DNA of 8,226 bases. Origin: JBOHHR01 sp050740975. GTDB taxonomy: Bacteria; Pseudomonadota; Gammaproteobacteria; JBOHHR01. Under the pieces are notes generated by a model. It made no database searches, was not told where the DNA came from, and was given only the letters and a program-made list of their open reading frames with translations. The stretch lies in the NCBI GenBank assembly GCA_050740975.1, contig JBOIEE010000073.1, positions 1 through 8,226 of the forward strand. Direction: 5' to 3'. The position numbers were made by a program, and so were the translations under genes. Shown here piece by piece: positions 1 to 5,375 of the stretch (positions are counted from its first letter, which is position 1; each line of letters opens with the position of its first letter).

Positions 1-989
1 TAGACGATGGCGTAAAACATGGCCGCCGCGAACCCGGTCTGGGTACCTGCTACCAGGCCGAGCAGCAGATACCCCATATGGGCGATGGTGGAATAGGCCA
101 GCATGCGTTTGATGTTGTACTGGGCAATGGCGACCACGTTGCCTATAGCGATGGACAGCACCGCCATGATCATCAGCATCCCACGCCAGTCCGCGACCAG
201 CGCAGGCAGGCCATCGACTAATAAGCGAAAGGCGAGCGCAAACGCAGACACTTTGGGGGCCGTGCCGATAAACAGCGTCACCGCCGTGGGTGCGCCTTGA
301 TAAACATCCGGGAGCCACATATGAAAAGGCGCCACCCCGAGCTTAAAGGCGACCCCAACGACAGCGAAGACCAGACCGAAAACCAGGAGTTGGCTGTCTT
401 TGCTCTCTGCCCCCACAACCTGGGCAATCTGTGAGATATCGAGACTTCCCGTAACGCCGTAAAGCATGGACAAACCGTAAAGCAGCATCCCTGAAGCGAG
501 CGCACCGAGCACGAAATACTTCATCGCGGCTTCGGCGGCATCCCCGGAATCCCGCTCCACGGCGATCATCGCGTACAGCGATAAGGACAATAACTCCAGC
601 CCCAAGTAGATGGTGAGGAAGCTGTTGGCGGAGACGATGATCATCATCCCGAGCACCGCAAACAAACCCAAGACGAAATGCTCGGCCTTCATGCTCTTGC
701 GTTCCGTCAAATAGTGTTTGGAGTACGCGAACACCATCAGCGTCACCAACAGAATGGCGGCCTTTAGCGCAGTGCTCATCACATCGGCCACGAACACACC
801 GTTAAACGCCAAAGTACGTCCGCTGGGCGCCGAAGTCACGGTAAAGAATAGGGCCGCCACGAGCCCGCCTTGGGAGAGCCGATAAACCCGTTTTCTTTCC
901 GGGTCTGGGCGATACACCTCCACCATCAAGACCACGCAGGCCATGGTGAGGATGGTGACTTCCGGCAAAGCGAGCATTAAGTCCTGCAT
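1..989 (-). CDS. nuoN: NADH-quinone oxidoreductase subunit N (complex I), 3' end outside window
   Basis: This is a membrane-arm, antiporter-like subunit of proton-pumping NADH dehydrogenase (complex I), in the inner membrane. The ATG is at 989-987 and the frame is open for 329 codons to the left edge, about two thirds of the usual ~480 residues. Translation starts MQDLMLALPEVTIL and is strongly hydrophobic throughout. The charged residues known to matter in E. coli NuoN (E133, K158, K217, K247) are all present at E132, K157, K216 and K246. The family block around residues 219-246 (VAPFHMWLPDVYQGAPTAV... to APK) is intact. It lies 13 bases after the nuoM stop, so the two genes are surely cotranscribed leftward. 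There is no strong Shine-Dalgarno in the gap, which suggests translational coupling. No frameshift or stop is seen. The family assignment is essentially certain; the C-terminus cannot be judged. Confidence 0.96.
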   Translation of the reverse strand, partial: MQDLMLALPEVTILTMACVVLMVEVYRPDPERKRVYRLSQGGLVAALFFTVTSAPSGRTLAFNGVFVADVMSTALKAAILLVTLMVFAYSKHYLTERKSMKAEHFVLGLFAVLGMMIIVSANSFLTIYLGLELLSLSLYAMIAVERDSGDAAEAAMKYFVLGALASGMLLYGLSMLYGVTGSLDISQIAQVVGAESKDSQLLVFGLVFAVVGVAFKLGVAPFHMWLPDVYQGAPTAVTLFIGTAPKVSAFALAFRLLVDGLPALVADWRGMLMIMAVLSIAIGNVVAIAQYNIKRMLAYSTIAHMGYLLLGLVAGTQTGFAAAMFYAIV

Positions 990-1002
990 GGTTAACCGTG
1001 AA

Positions 1003-2370
1003 TCAAAGCTTGGAGTGCGAGATGTGTTCGATCAGGTGTTCAATGGTCGGATGCATGACGTCGAACAGCGGCGCAGGCCAGATCCCGAACAGCAGCACGG
1101 CTCCTGCGAGCGCGGCCAGAATAGTAAACTCACGGGCATCGATATCCGCAAGCTTAGCCACATTGGGGTTGGCCACATCACCGAAGATCACCCGCTTATA
1201 CATCCAAAGCGTGTAAGCGGCCGCCAAGACCAGTATGCTGGCCGCAGTGGTGGCGAACCAGAAGCTTGCCTTGAAGCTGCTTAAGACGATCAGGAATTCG
1301 CCGACGAATCCGGAGGTGCCCGGAAGCCCGGCGTTGGCCATGGCGAACAGCATCATGAACGAGGCGAAATAGGGCATAGTGTTCACCACCCCGCCGTAAT
1401 CGGCGATCTCGCGGCTGTGCAAGCGGTCGTACAGCACCCCCACGCACAGGAACAAAGCGCCGGAAATGAAGCCATGGGAGACCATCTGCATCATTCCGCC
1501 TTCTATACCCATGGCCGCGCCTTGCCAAGATCCGGTCTGCTCGAAGATCTCAAAGGCGATAAACAGTCCCAAGGTCACAAATCCCATGTGGGAGATCGAA
1601 GAATATGCGATCAGCTTCTTCATATCGCTTTGCACCAAAGCCACGAAGCCGATGTACACCACCGCGATCAGGGAAAGGGCGATCATCAGCCCGGCTAAGG
1701 CATGGCTGCCATCGGGAGCGATCGGTAAGCTAAAGCGTAAAAACCCATATCCTCCCATTTTCAACAGGATCGCGGCCAGGATCACTGAGCCCCCCGTGGG
1801 CGCCTCCACATGCGCATCCGGCAGCCACGTGTGCACCGGCCACATGGGGATTTTTACCGCAAAGGCGAGCAGGAAGGCGATGAAGATCCATTTTTGTTCG
1901 CTCAGGCTCAAAACGGTCTGGTGCATGTCGAGAATGGAGAAGCTTTTGGCCTGAACGTACAAATAGAGCAGCGCCACCAACATAAACACCGAGCTTAGAA
2001 AGGTGTACAAAAAGAACTTGATCGTAGCGTAGATCCGCTGCGGCCCGCCCCAGATCCCGATGATGAGAAACATCGGCACCAGCATGGCTTCCCAAAACAC
2101 ATAGAAAAGGATCGCATCGAGCGCAGCAAAGACGCCGATCATCAATCCCTCCAAGATCAAAAACGCCGCCATGTAGTGCGCCAGGCGATCCTCTATTGCC
2201 TCCCAAGCGGCCAAGATCACCAGCACGGTGGAGAACGTCGTGAGCAGGATAAGCGGCACGGAAATACCGTCCACCCCTAAGTGGTAGTTGATATCGAAGG
2301 CCTTTATCCAAGAGCGGTTGTTCGACGGGGAGGGAGGAAAGGGGCCAGGGTCGCGTTTTCTGCTGGACAT
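1003..2370 (-). CDS. nuoM: NADH-quinone oxidoreductase subunit M, N-terminally truncated
   Basis: This is the membrane-arm antiporter-like subunit of complex I that follows NuoL in proton translocation. The open frame gives 455 residues against about 500 normally. Key residues of E. coli NuoM (E144, K234, K265, E407) correspond to E94 (VFWEAMLVPM), K173 (FAVKIPMWPVHTWLPDAH), K204 (ILLKMGGYGF) and E358 (GFVGEFL). Homology begins near W21 (SWIKAFDINYHLGVDGIS), which matches E. coli residue ~71, so about 70 native residues including the first two membrane helices are missing. The first ~17 residues (MSSRKRDPGPFPPSPS) are proline/serine-rich and unlike any NuoM. The frame extends upstream only to a stop at 2413-2415. 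nuoN follows after 13 bases, but nuoL is not upstream. The body is certainly NuoM; whether this truncated product is made or functional is doubtful. The ATG at 2370 is simply the first usable start. Confidence 0.9.
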   Translation of the reverse strand: MSSRKRDPGPFPPSPSNNRSWIKAFDINYHLGVDGISVPLILLTTFSTVLVILAAWEAIEDRLAHYMAAFLILEGLMIGVFAALDAILFYVFWEAMLVPMFLIIGIWGGPQRIYATIKFFLYTFLSSVFMLVALLYLYVQAKSFSILDMHQTVLSLSEQKWIFIAFLLAFAVKIPMWPVHTWLPDAHVEAPTGGSVILAAILLKMGGYGFLRFSLPIAPDGSHALAGLMIALSLIAVVYIGFVALVQSDMKKLIAYSSISHMGFVTLGLFIAFEIFEQTGSWQGAAMGIEGGMMQMVSHGFISGALFLCVGVLYDRLHSREIADYGGVVNTMPYFASFMMLFAMANAGLPGTSGFVGEFLIVLSSFKASFWFATTAASILVLAAAYTLWMYKRVIFGDVANPNVAKLADIDAREFTILAALAGAVLLFGIWPAPLFDVMHPTIEHLIEHISHSKL

Positions 2371-2390
2371 TGCCCGAATATCCGAGCCTG

Positions 2391-2454
2391 GCTTTCCCGG
2401 TTCCTTTCCTGATCACCTTTCCCGATTACCTTTCCCGGTTGCCCTTTCCAGGTT
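2391..2454. repeat. 13-bp tandem repeat, about five copies, upstream of truncated nuoM
   Basis: On the plus strand a pyrimidine-rich unit close to CCTTTCCCGGTTN repeats at 2391-2402 (12 bases), 2403-2415, 2416-2428, 2429-2441 and 2442-2454. The three central copies are exactly 13 bases long and differ at a few positions; the last is offset by one base. The array lies directly upstream of the truncated nuoM start, in otherwise unassigned sequence (2371-2510). It may mark the junction where nuoM lost its 5' end. No function is evident. Confidence 0.7.
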
Positions 2455-2510
2455 CTCACTGGGAAAAGTCAGCAACAATCTCGGGCGTCGGCTTGCGTGA
2501 ATTGTTATGT

Positions 2511-2804
2511 TTACCTTACTCGTGATGCCCAGTATTTCGGCTCTTGGTGAAGGTGGGCGACCGCTACAACGATAATCTGTTTGCCGGCTAGTTTGTAAAT
2601 GATACCGTAAGGGAACTTACTGACCAGACACCGCCGAGTTCGCTTGCTGAGTGGGGAATAGGCCTCGGGAAACAGTTTGACGCGATCGAGCGCTTCTTTG
2701 AGCGCTTGGCGATACCGATCCCCCAGGCCGGGAAGTTGACTTTCGTAGTATTGAACAGCCTCGTCAAATTCCCGCTCCGCGGCCTTGTAGAAGCGAACCT
2801 TCAA
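2511..2804 (-). CDS. RelE/ParE-family toxin of a type II toxin-antitoxin pair
   Basis: The 97-residue basic protein has the ParE/RelE toxin layout. An N-terminal strand (MKVRFYKAAEREFDEAVQYY) leads into two helices, then a basic segment with R55, R57 and R58, the strand FPYGIIYKL (64-72), and the closing strand VVAVAHLHQEPKYW (79-92). That last motif is typical of ParE-like members paired with 'addiction module' antitoxins. Length is normal and no residue loss is evident. The only sensible start is TTG at 2804-2802; no ATG lies in frame just upstream. The TTG overlaps the TGA that would end the antitoxin in its presumed original frame (TTGA), a coupling arrangement common in such operons. The target (gyrase or ribosome-bound mRNA) cannot be told from sequence. 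The toxin appears intact. Confidence 0.85.
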   Translation of the reverse strand: MKVRFYKAAEREFDEAVQYYESQLPGLGDRYRQALKEALDRVKLFPEAYSPLSKRTRRCLVSKFPYGIIYKLAGKQIIVVAVAHLHQEPKYWASRVR

Positions 2805-3021
2805 CGTTTTTCGTATTTGGCAAGACTTCTTGCTCAGAAACCGTTTCCATATCTCCGCGTTCAGCGGCGTCTATTCGAGCCTCGGCTTCCTTTGCCCAAA
2901 GCTCGTCTATGGTTGGGTCGGGCTTATCTAGGCTAGATAGGAGGCTTTCAGCAACAACTGCCCGCTCCTGCTGCGATAGATGCAGTGCCTGCTCTAGGAT
3001 TTTCTTGGCTTCAACGCTCAT
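2764..3021 (-). CDS. addiction-module antitoxin, C-terminus probably frameshifted
   Basis: The ATG at 3021-3019 gives MSVEAKKILEQALHLSQQ..., the typical beginning of the small 'putative addiction module component' antitoxins. These pair with ParE/RelE toxins, bind the toxin and repress the operon. The block QQERAVVAESLLSSLD is characteristic, followed by an acidic segment (DELWAKEAEARIDAAERGDMETVSEQEV). An upstream GTG at 3036 is possible but does not resemble family starts. The present frame ends at 2764 with an atypical tail (LPNTKNVEGSLLQ...) overlapping the toxin by 41 bases. One frame back, the same DNA reads LAKYEKR then TGA at 2803-2801, exactly abutting the toxin's TTG. That suggests loss of one base near 2820. 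The core domain is intact, so partial function is possible. Confidence 0.75.
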   Translation of the reverse strand: MSVEAKKILEQALHLSQQERAVVAESLLSSLDKPDPTIDELWAKEAEARIDAAERGDMETVSEQEVLPNTKNVEGSLLQGRGAGI

Positions 3022-3056
3022 AACAAGTGAACCCACAGAGAAGTTTCAGTGGCGTT

Positions 3057-3085
3057 AGGGTATCGCTTGCGCGTTTATCAGTAAA
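3057..3085 (-). promoter_or_regulatory. candidate promoter for the toxin-antitoxin operon
   Basis: On the minus strand a TTTACT box (3085-3080) is followed after 17 bases by TACCCT (3062-3057), about 35 bases ahead of the antitoxin ATG. Spacing is ideal, but the boxes match the sigma-70 consensus at only four and three of six positions, so this is a weak call. Confidence 0.25.
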
Positions 3086-3576
3086 CATAGCGCCCCCCTT
3101 GAGCGATTCGTTAGATGTCTTTTTCATGAACACAACGCGAGCAGTATTTGATAGTACAGGGGCAACCCGATTCCAGCGCGCGAGTAGGGTCAATGGCATG
3201 AGCGGAGCCTTGGTGGAGTAATGACAGCGGTCTTAGGCGTTAGAGTAACAGACGAAACGCTGGATCGCGCCTATAATCTCGCCTGTCTCTTGTGGCCACA
3301 TAGGCTCGGTAAAATGAGACGAGCTCTTCACTCCCACGCGCCGCCCGAGCATGGCTGCCACCTCATCGTGGGATCGCTTGCTGTCCAGCACGTAGTTCCC
3401 GTTCGTCGCCGCGAGCTTGGTGGCGCGGCCTTCAATTGGTCGGCTGGGCGAGCCCTCACTATGGCGCGATGTACCCTCTGTCTTCCGCGAGTTGTGTGGC
3501 GGCGGCTACTAGCGCGCGAAAGGACGCCGGGCGGAACACCGTGGCTGTGCGGTAATTGCGCCCATCAGCTCTCCCA
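3086..3576. other. stretch without an intact gene between the TA pair and the intron relic
   Basis: No reading frame here has a recognisable family, a ribosome-binding site and clean ends together. The plus-strand frame 3221-3709 is open for 162 codons, but its translation is rich in Arg, Cys and His with no family pattern and runs antisense through the intron hairpin, so it is not accepted as a gene. Minus-strand remnants are described separately. The region is best read as decayed mobile DNA. Confidence 0.5.
3233..3436 (-). pseudogene. unidentified coding remnant without start
   Basis: Reading the minus strand from about 3436 to a TAA at 3235-3233 gives 67 codons with a protein-like composition, including LAATNGNYVLDSKRSHDEVA and the later stretch HFTEPMWPQETGEIIGAI. 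No start codon with a ribosome site precedes it. A second protein-like stretch (FRALVAAATQLAEDRGYIAP, ending at 3459) lies just upstream in another frame. The two could be parts of one broken gene, but no family is recognised. This is an inference from amino-acid texture only. Confidence 0.22.
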
Positions 3577-3577
3577 C

Positions 3578-3611
3578 ACCACCGGACGGTCGGTTTTTCG
3601 TATCCGGCGGT
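3578..3611 (-). mobile_element. decayed group II intron domain V (5'-truncated intron relic)
   Basis: On the minus strand these 34 bases form a hairpin like group II intron domain V. A nine-base-pair lower helix (ACCGCCGGA with TCCGGTGGT) contains the CGC catalytic-triad position with its G-U wobble, and a CG two-base bulge sits at the expected place. The following GTGGGAG also resembles sequence found after domain V in bacterial introns. The upper helix is eroded: only two of five pairs remain around an A-rich loop. Only ~100 bases separate it from the RAYT gene upstream, so intron domains I-IV and the reverse transcriptase are absent. The intron is therefore a 3' fragment and surely inactive. 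The assignment rests on recalled domain V structure, not a model search. Confidence 0.5.
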
Positions 3612-3669
3612 TGGACGAGTGGGCGGTCTCAATAAGCCGCCACAAGGTCCGATGGAACCAGGAAGCCAT

Positions 3670-3697
3670 AGCAAGCGTAGCGTGCGCTATGCGCACG
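3670..3697 (+). repeat. REP-type hairpin with GTAG foot upstream of the RAYT
   Basis: CGTGCGCTATGCGCACG (3681-3697) is a perfect 7-bp inverted repeat around a TAT loop, preceded directly by GTAG (3677-3680). A GTAG tetranucleotide at the foot of a short hairpin is the known signature of REP sequences recognised by RAYT transposases. The hairpin ends 16 bases before the RAYT start. The leading 12 bases AGCAAGCGTAGC (3670-3681) recur inverted at 4267-4278 beyond the RAYT. Confidence 0.72.
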
Positions 3698-3713
3698 AAA
3701 ATAAAATAGCTCC

Positions 3714-4262
3714 ATGGCTACGTTCCGCCGTGCGCTGACTCCTGGCGCAACCTACTTTTTTACGGTCAATACCTATCAACGCCACCAAGTGCTGACGAAG
3801 AAGCCGTTTTACACGGCACTAAAGCAAAGTCTCCGTCTTATCAAGGAGGTCCATCCATTCAATATCGACGCTTTGGTCTTGCTTCCAGATCACTTGCATT
3901 GCATTTGGACGCTACCCGAAGAGGATGTAGATTACGCTTTGCGTTGGAATTTGATCAAACGGTTAACGAGCCAGCAAACCCGACATCTGATCACGTCTGA
4001 GGTCTCCGAATCGCGCAAAAAGCGCGGAGAGCTCGGTTTATGGCAACGCCGCTTTTGGGAACATCAAATCCGCGATGAGCGCGATTTTGAAAGGCATGTC
4101 GACTATATCCATTGGAATCCGGTCAAACACGGCTATATCAAAGCGGTCGCTGAGTGGCCTTATTCCAGCTTTCATCGCTTTGTTGAACGGGGCATCTATC
4201 CACTTAATTGGGCGGGAGATGGGATTGCTCATGTGCCGGACAATTATGGCGAACCTGACTGA
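3714..4262 (+). CDS. rayT: REP-associated tyrosine transposase (RAYT, TnpA-REP family)
   Basis: This 182-residue single-strand DNA transposase of the Y1/HUH superfamily nicks and joins REP hairpins. The N-terminal strand GATYFFTVNTYQRHQVL is typical. The HUH metal-binding motif is H60-L61-H62 in LLPDHLHCIWTLP, and the nucleophilic tyrosine is Y131 in HVDYIHWNPVKHGY, the hallmark block of this family. AEWPYSSFHRFVERGIYP follows as in other RAYTs. The ATG at 3714 gives a family-typical start; the upstream Shine-Dalgarno is poor. The gene is intact and sits 16 bases after a REP hairpin with a GTAG foot. Its base composition is visibly less GC-rich than the genes around it, which fits acquisition. 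RAYTs are usually single-copy and domesticated rather than classical insertion sequences, so it may act on REPs elsewhere in the genome. Confidence 0.94.
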   Translation: MATFRRALTPGATYFFTVNTYQRHQVLTKKPFYTALKQSLRLIKEVHPFNIDALVLLPDHLHCIWTLPEEDVDYALRWNLIKRLTSQQTRHLITSEVSESRKKRGELGLWQRRFWEHQIRDERDFERHVDYIHWNPVKHGYIKAVAEWPYSSFHRFVERGIYPLNWAGDGIAHVPDNYGEPD

Positions 4263-4266
4263 TCGT

Positions 4267-4278
4267 GCTACGCTTGCT
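4267..4278 (-). repeat. right copy of the 12-bp inverted repeat flanking the RAYT
   Basis: GCTACGCTTGCT is the exact reverse complement of AGCAAGCGTAGC at 3670-3681. On the minus strand it again contains GTAG, followed by ACGATC instead of a full hairpin, so this REP copy is partial. It starts five bases after the RAYT stop. The pair encloses the RAYT gene and probably marks the edges of the inserted unit. Confidence 0.6.
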
Positions 4279-4287
4279 CCTGTGCGC

Positions 4288-4401
4288 AACGTCCATGACG
4301 AAGGCGACTAAGACGCCAGCCACGCTCAGGCCGATGATGAAGACAAAAAGCGTCGCGAGAAAGCTCAGACCCGATACCACGTAGCCAGGCAGCTCGAACA
4401 C
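4288..4401 (-). pseudogene. N-terminal fragment of a membrane protein, cut off at the RAYT unit
   Basis: From a GTG at 4401 the minus strand encodes FELPGYVVSGLSFLATLFVF followed by a strongly hydrophobic run IIGLSVAGVLVAF and then VMDV. This is one clear transmembrane helix at a protein start. It then runs into the RAYT-flanking repeat, and the remaining frame to 4204 is antisense RAYT sequence. The pattern (short lead, one helix, then V-x-DV) resembles the beginning of FMN-binding glutamate synthase family proteins, where DVTQ follows, but this is a tentative recollection. An A6G5 run just upstream (after an ATG at 4428) could hide a frameshifted start. As it stands, it cannot make a whole protein. 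Confidence 0.38.
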
Positions 4402-4438
4402 CGTCAGCGCCCCCTTTTTTGGTAGCCATTAGAGCACC

Positions 4439-4487
4439 GAGGGCCGGTGAACGCAACGCTATGCTAGGTCAAACGGTGGGGGCCCTC
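4439..4487. repeat. spaced 7-bp inverted repeat
   Basis: GAGGGCC (4439-4445) and GGCCCTC (4481-4487) are perfect inverted partners 35 bases apart, in a gene-free gap (4402-4561). The spacing is long and no tRNA, attachment site or integron attC pattern was recognised around it. Confidence 0.3.
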
Positions 4488-4561
4488 TACAATCAAGATA
4501 CGCTTTGATCGGGTTACTCGGTTCACGGTCTACACTGACTGGGATCCCCTGCCGGTGGCAC

Positions 4562-4607
4562 TTGACGCTATTACGGGTTATTATGTACATGCAATGTCCA
4601 TGTACAT
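4562..4607 (+). promoter_or_regulatory. promoter-operator of the RHH/coiled-coil unit: perfect 9-bp inverted repeat
   Basis: ATGTACATG (4583-4591) and CATGTACAT (4599-4607) form a perfect 9-bp inverted repeat with a 7-base spacer. Each half also contains the palindrome ATGTACAT, and the two palindromes start 17 bases apart, nearly two helical turns. A TTGACG box at 4562-4567 is a good -35; the best -10 (TACATG at 4586-4591, 18-base spacing) lies inside the left half-site. The repeat ends 14 bases before the downstream ATG, and the GAGAGGG ribosome site (4610-4616) follows it. Such placement is typical of an operator bound by the ribbon-helix-helix protein encoded next. Confidence 0.62.
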
Positions 4608-4621
4608 TAGAGAGGGAAACA

Positions 4622-4891
4622 ATGGCTGTGGCTGTAGAACGAATCGTGGTTCAGGTTCCTCCTTCCCAAAAGAAGGCCTTCATGTCTAAGGCGAAGCGCC
4701 TTGGATTGAATCTCTCCGAGCTGATGCGCCGGGGCGCTTCGGCGTACTCCGCCGAGGAAGCCGAAGACGAGCTCGATGCCCTGGTGGAGAAAATCATCGA
4801 ATCCACCGCTGAGGCGGAAGCGGCGCTTGATGACGCGCTCACTTTCGTGGCCGAATCCAACAAGCGCATGGCGGCCATGGAGGGGCGCTAA
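4622..4891 (+). CDS. ribbon-helix-helix (Arc/CopG-like) DNA-binding protein, probable autoregulator
   Basis: The 89-residue protein starts at the ATG at 4622, chosen for the GAGAGGG ribosome site just ahead and because the RHH strand follows at once. A longer frame from 4505 would run through the operator. Residues 5-12 (VERIVVQV) form the expected beta strand, followed by helix PPSQKKAFMSKAKRLG, the turn LNLS and helix ELMRRGASAYSA, which is the ribbon-helix-helix fold. The C-terminal half (residues 43-89) is acidic, Ala/Glu-rich and helical, probably for dimer or partner contacts. It lies immediately before a small coiled-coil gene and directly after a perfect palindromic site, so autoregulation is likely. 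It could be an antitoxin-like repressor, but no known toxin follows. The fold call is confident; the role is inferred. Confidence 0.82.
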   Translation: MAVAVERIVVQVPPSQKKAFMSKAKRLGLNLSELMRRGASAYSAEEAEDELDALVEKIIESTAEAEAALDDALTFVAESNKRMAAMEGR

Positions 4892-4897
4892 GTGGGG

Positions 4898-5095
4898 ATG
4901 ACCGACAAGCTATGGGATGCGCTGACCACGGTCATCAAGATGAACGACAAGGTAGTGGCGATCGCGGGTACGTTTAAAGAACAGCAGGCTAGGATCGAAG
5001 CCCTTAGCGAGCGGGTCACCCGCCTTGAAGCGCAGATCGACACTATGCTTAAGGTGGCCGCAATCACATCTGCTGGACGAAAGCAGATCAAGTAA
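4898..5095 (+). CDS. small coiled-coil protein of unknown function, cotranscribed with the RHH gene
   Basis: The ATG at 4898 gives 65 residues (MTDKLWDALTTVIKMNDKVV...). A GTG at 4892, directly after the upstream TAA, would add two residues (VG). The gap to the RHH gene is six bases, so translational coupling is likely. Residues ~27-53 (FKEQQARIEALSERVTRLEA onward) show a clean 3-4 spacing of I, L, V, L, I and M, a parallel coiled coil. The N-terminal ~25 residues form an amphipathic helix. There is no signal peptide, membrane helix or catalytic motif. It may be a partner or oligomerisation factor for the RHH protein. I do not recognise a named family and no toxin activity should be assumed. 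Confidence 0.65.
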   Translation: MTDKLWDALTTVIKMNDKVVAIAGTFKEQQARIEALSERVTRLEAQIDTMLKVAAITSAGRKQIK

Positions 5096-5126
5096 CCTCT
5101 ATTCTTCCTATGAGAGCCTGACCCGG

Positions 5127-5237
5127 TGGATGCAATTCGCAGATAAGGTGAGGGAGACATGGAGCGATTTGACCGATGATTAGGTCCAGCAAATCGCCGG
5201 CAAACGCGACGTGCTCGTTAGATTGGACCGATTTGGA
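5127..5237 (+). pseudogene. remnant of a CsbD-family stress-response protein
   Basis: In one frame this stretch reads WMQFADKVRETWSDLTDD, then TAG (5181-5183), then VQQIAGKRDVLV and decaying sequence. CsbD-like proteins, about 60-70 residues and induced by general stress, carry exactly this order: W-x-Q-F-x-G-K-V, a tryptophan, LTDDD, then IAGKRDxLVG. The stop replaces the codon after the conserved LTDD, and both ends of the gene have lost recognisable sequence. No start codon with a ribosome site remains. It is a dead fragment. The rest of the gap (5096-5126 and 5238-5360) shows nothing else I can support. Confidence 0.62.
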
Positions 5238-5375
5238 CCCCGATGGGCAGCGGTGTTCGGTTAGGTGTAATTATGAAGGGATGGCTAAGCGCGCGCCGAT
5301 GAAGCCATTCAAAACGGCAAACCCGTATCCACAAATGAGATTAAAAATATGATCAGCATTAAGGAAATGAAAAAC

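Noticed and set aside
1730..2416. 228-codon minus-strand frame overlapping nuoM
   Set aside because: An alternative frame of nuoM; arginine-rich nonsense, whereas the nuoM frame carries all family residues.
2391..2454. 13-bp repeats considered as a CRISPR array or replication iterons
   Set aside because: Units are head to tail with no spacers, so not CRISPR; there is no replication initiator gene or AT-rich region for an origin.
3221..3709. 162-codon plus-strand open frame
   Set aside because: Composition rich in Arg, Cys and His without family pattern; it runs antisense through the domain V hairpin and has no convincing ribosome site. Long frames arise by chance in GC-rich DNA.
4439..4487. 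Spaced inverted repeat considered as an integron attC or phage attachment site
   Set aside because: No conserved core triplets, extrahelical-base pattern, integrase gene or tRNA was seen nearby.
4505..4621. Longer start for the RHH protein at 4505
   Set aside because: It would translate through the promoter and palindromic operator; the ATG at 4622 has the ribosome site and the RHH strand follows directly.
4898..5095. Coiled-coil gene considered as the toxin of a TA pair
   Set aside because: No toxin fold, catalytic residue or membrane helix is visible; only operon position suggests it, which is not enough.
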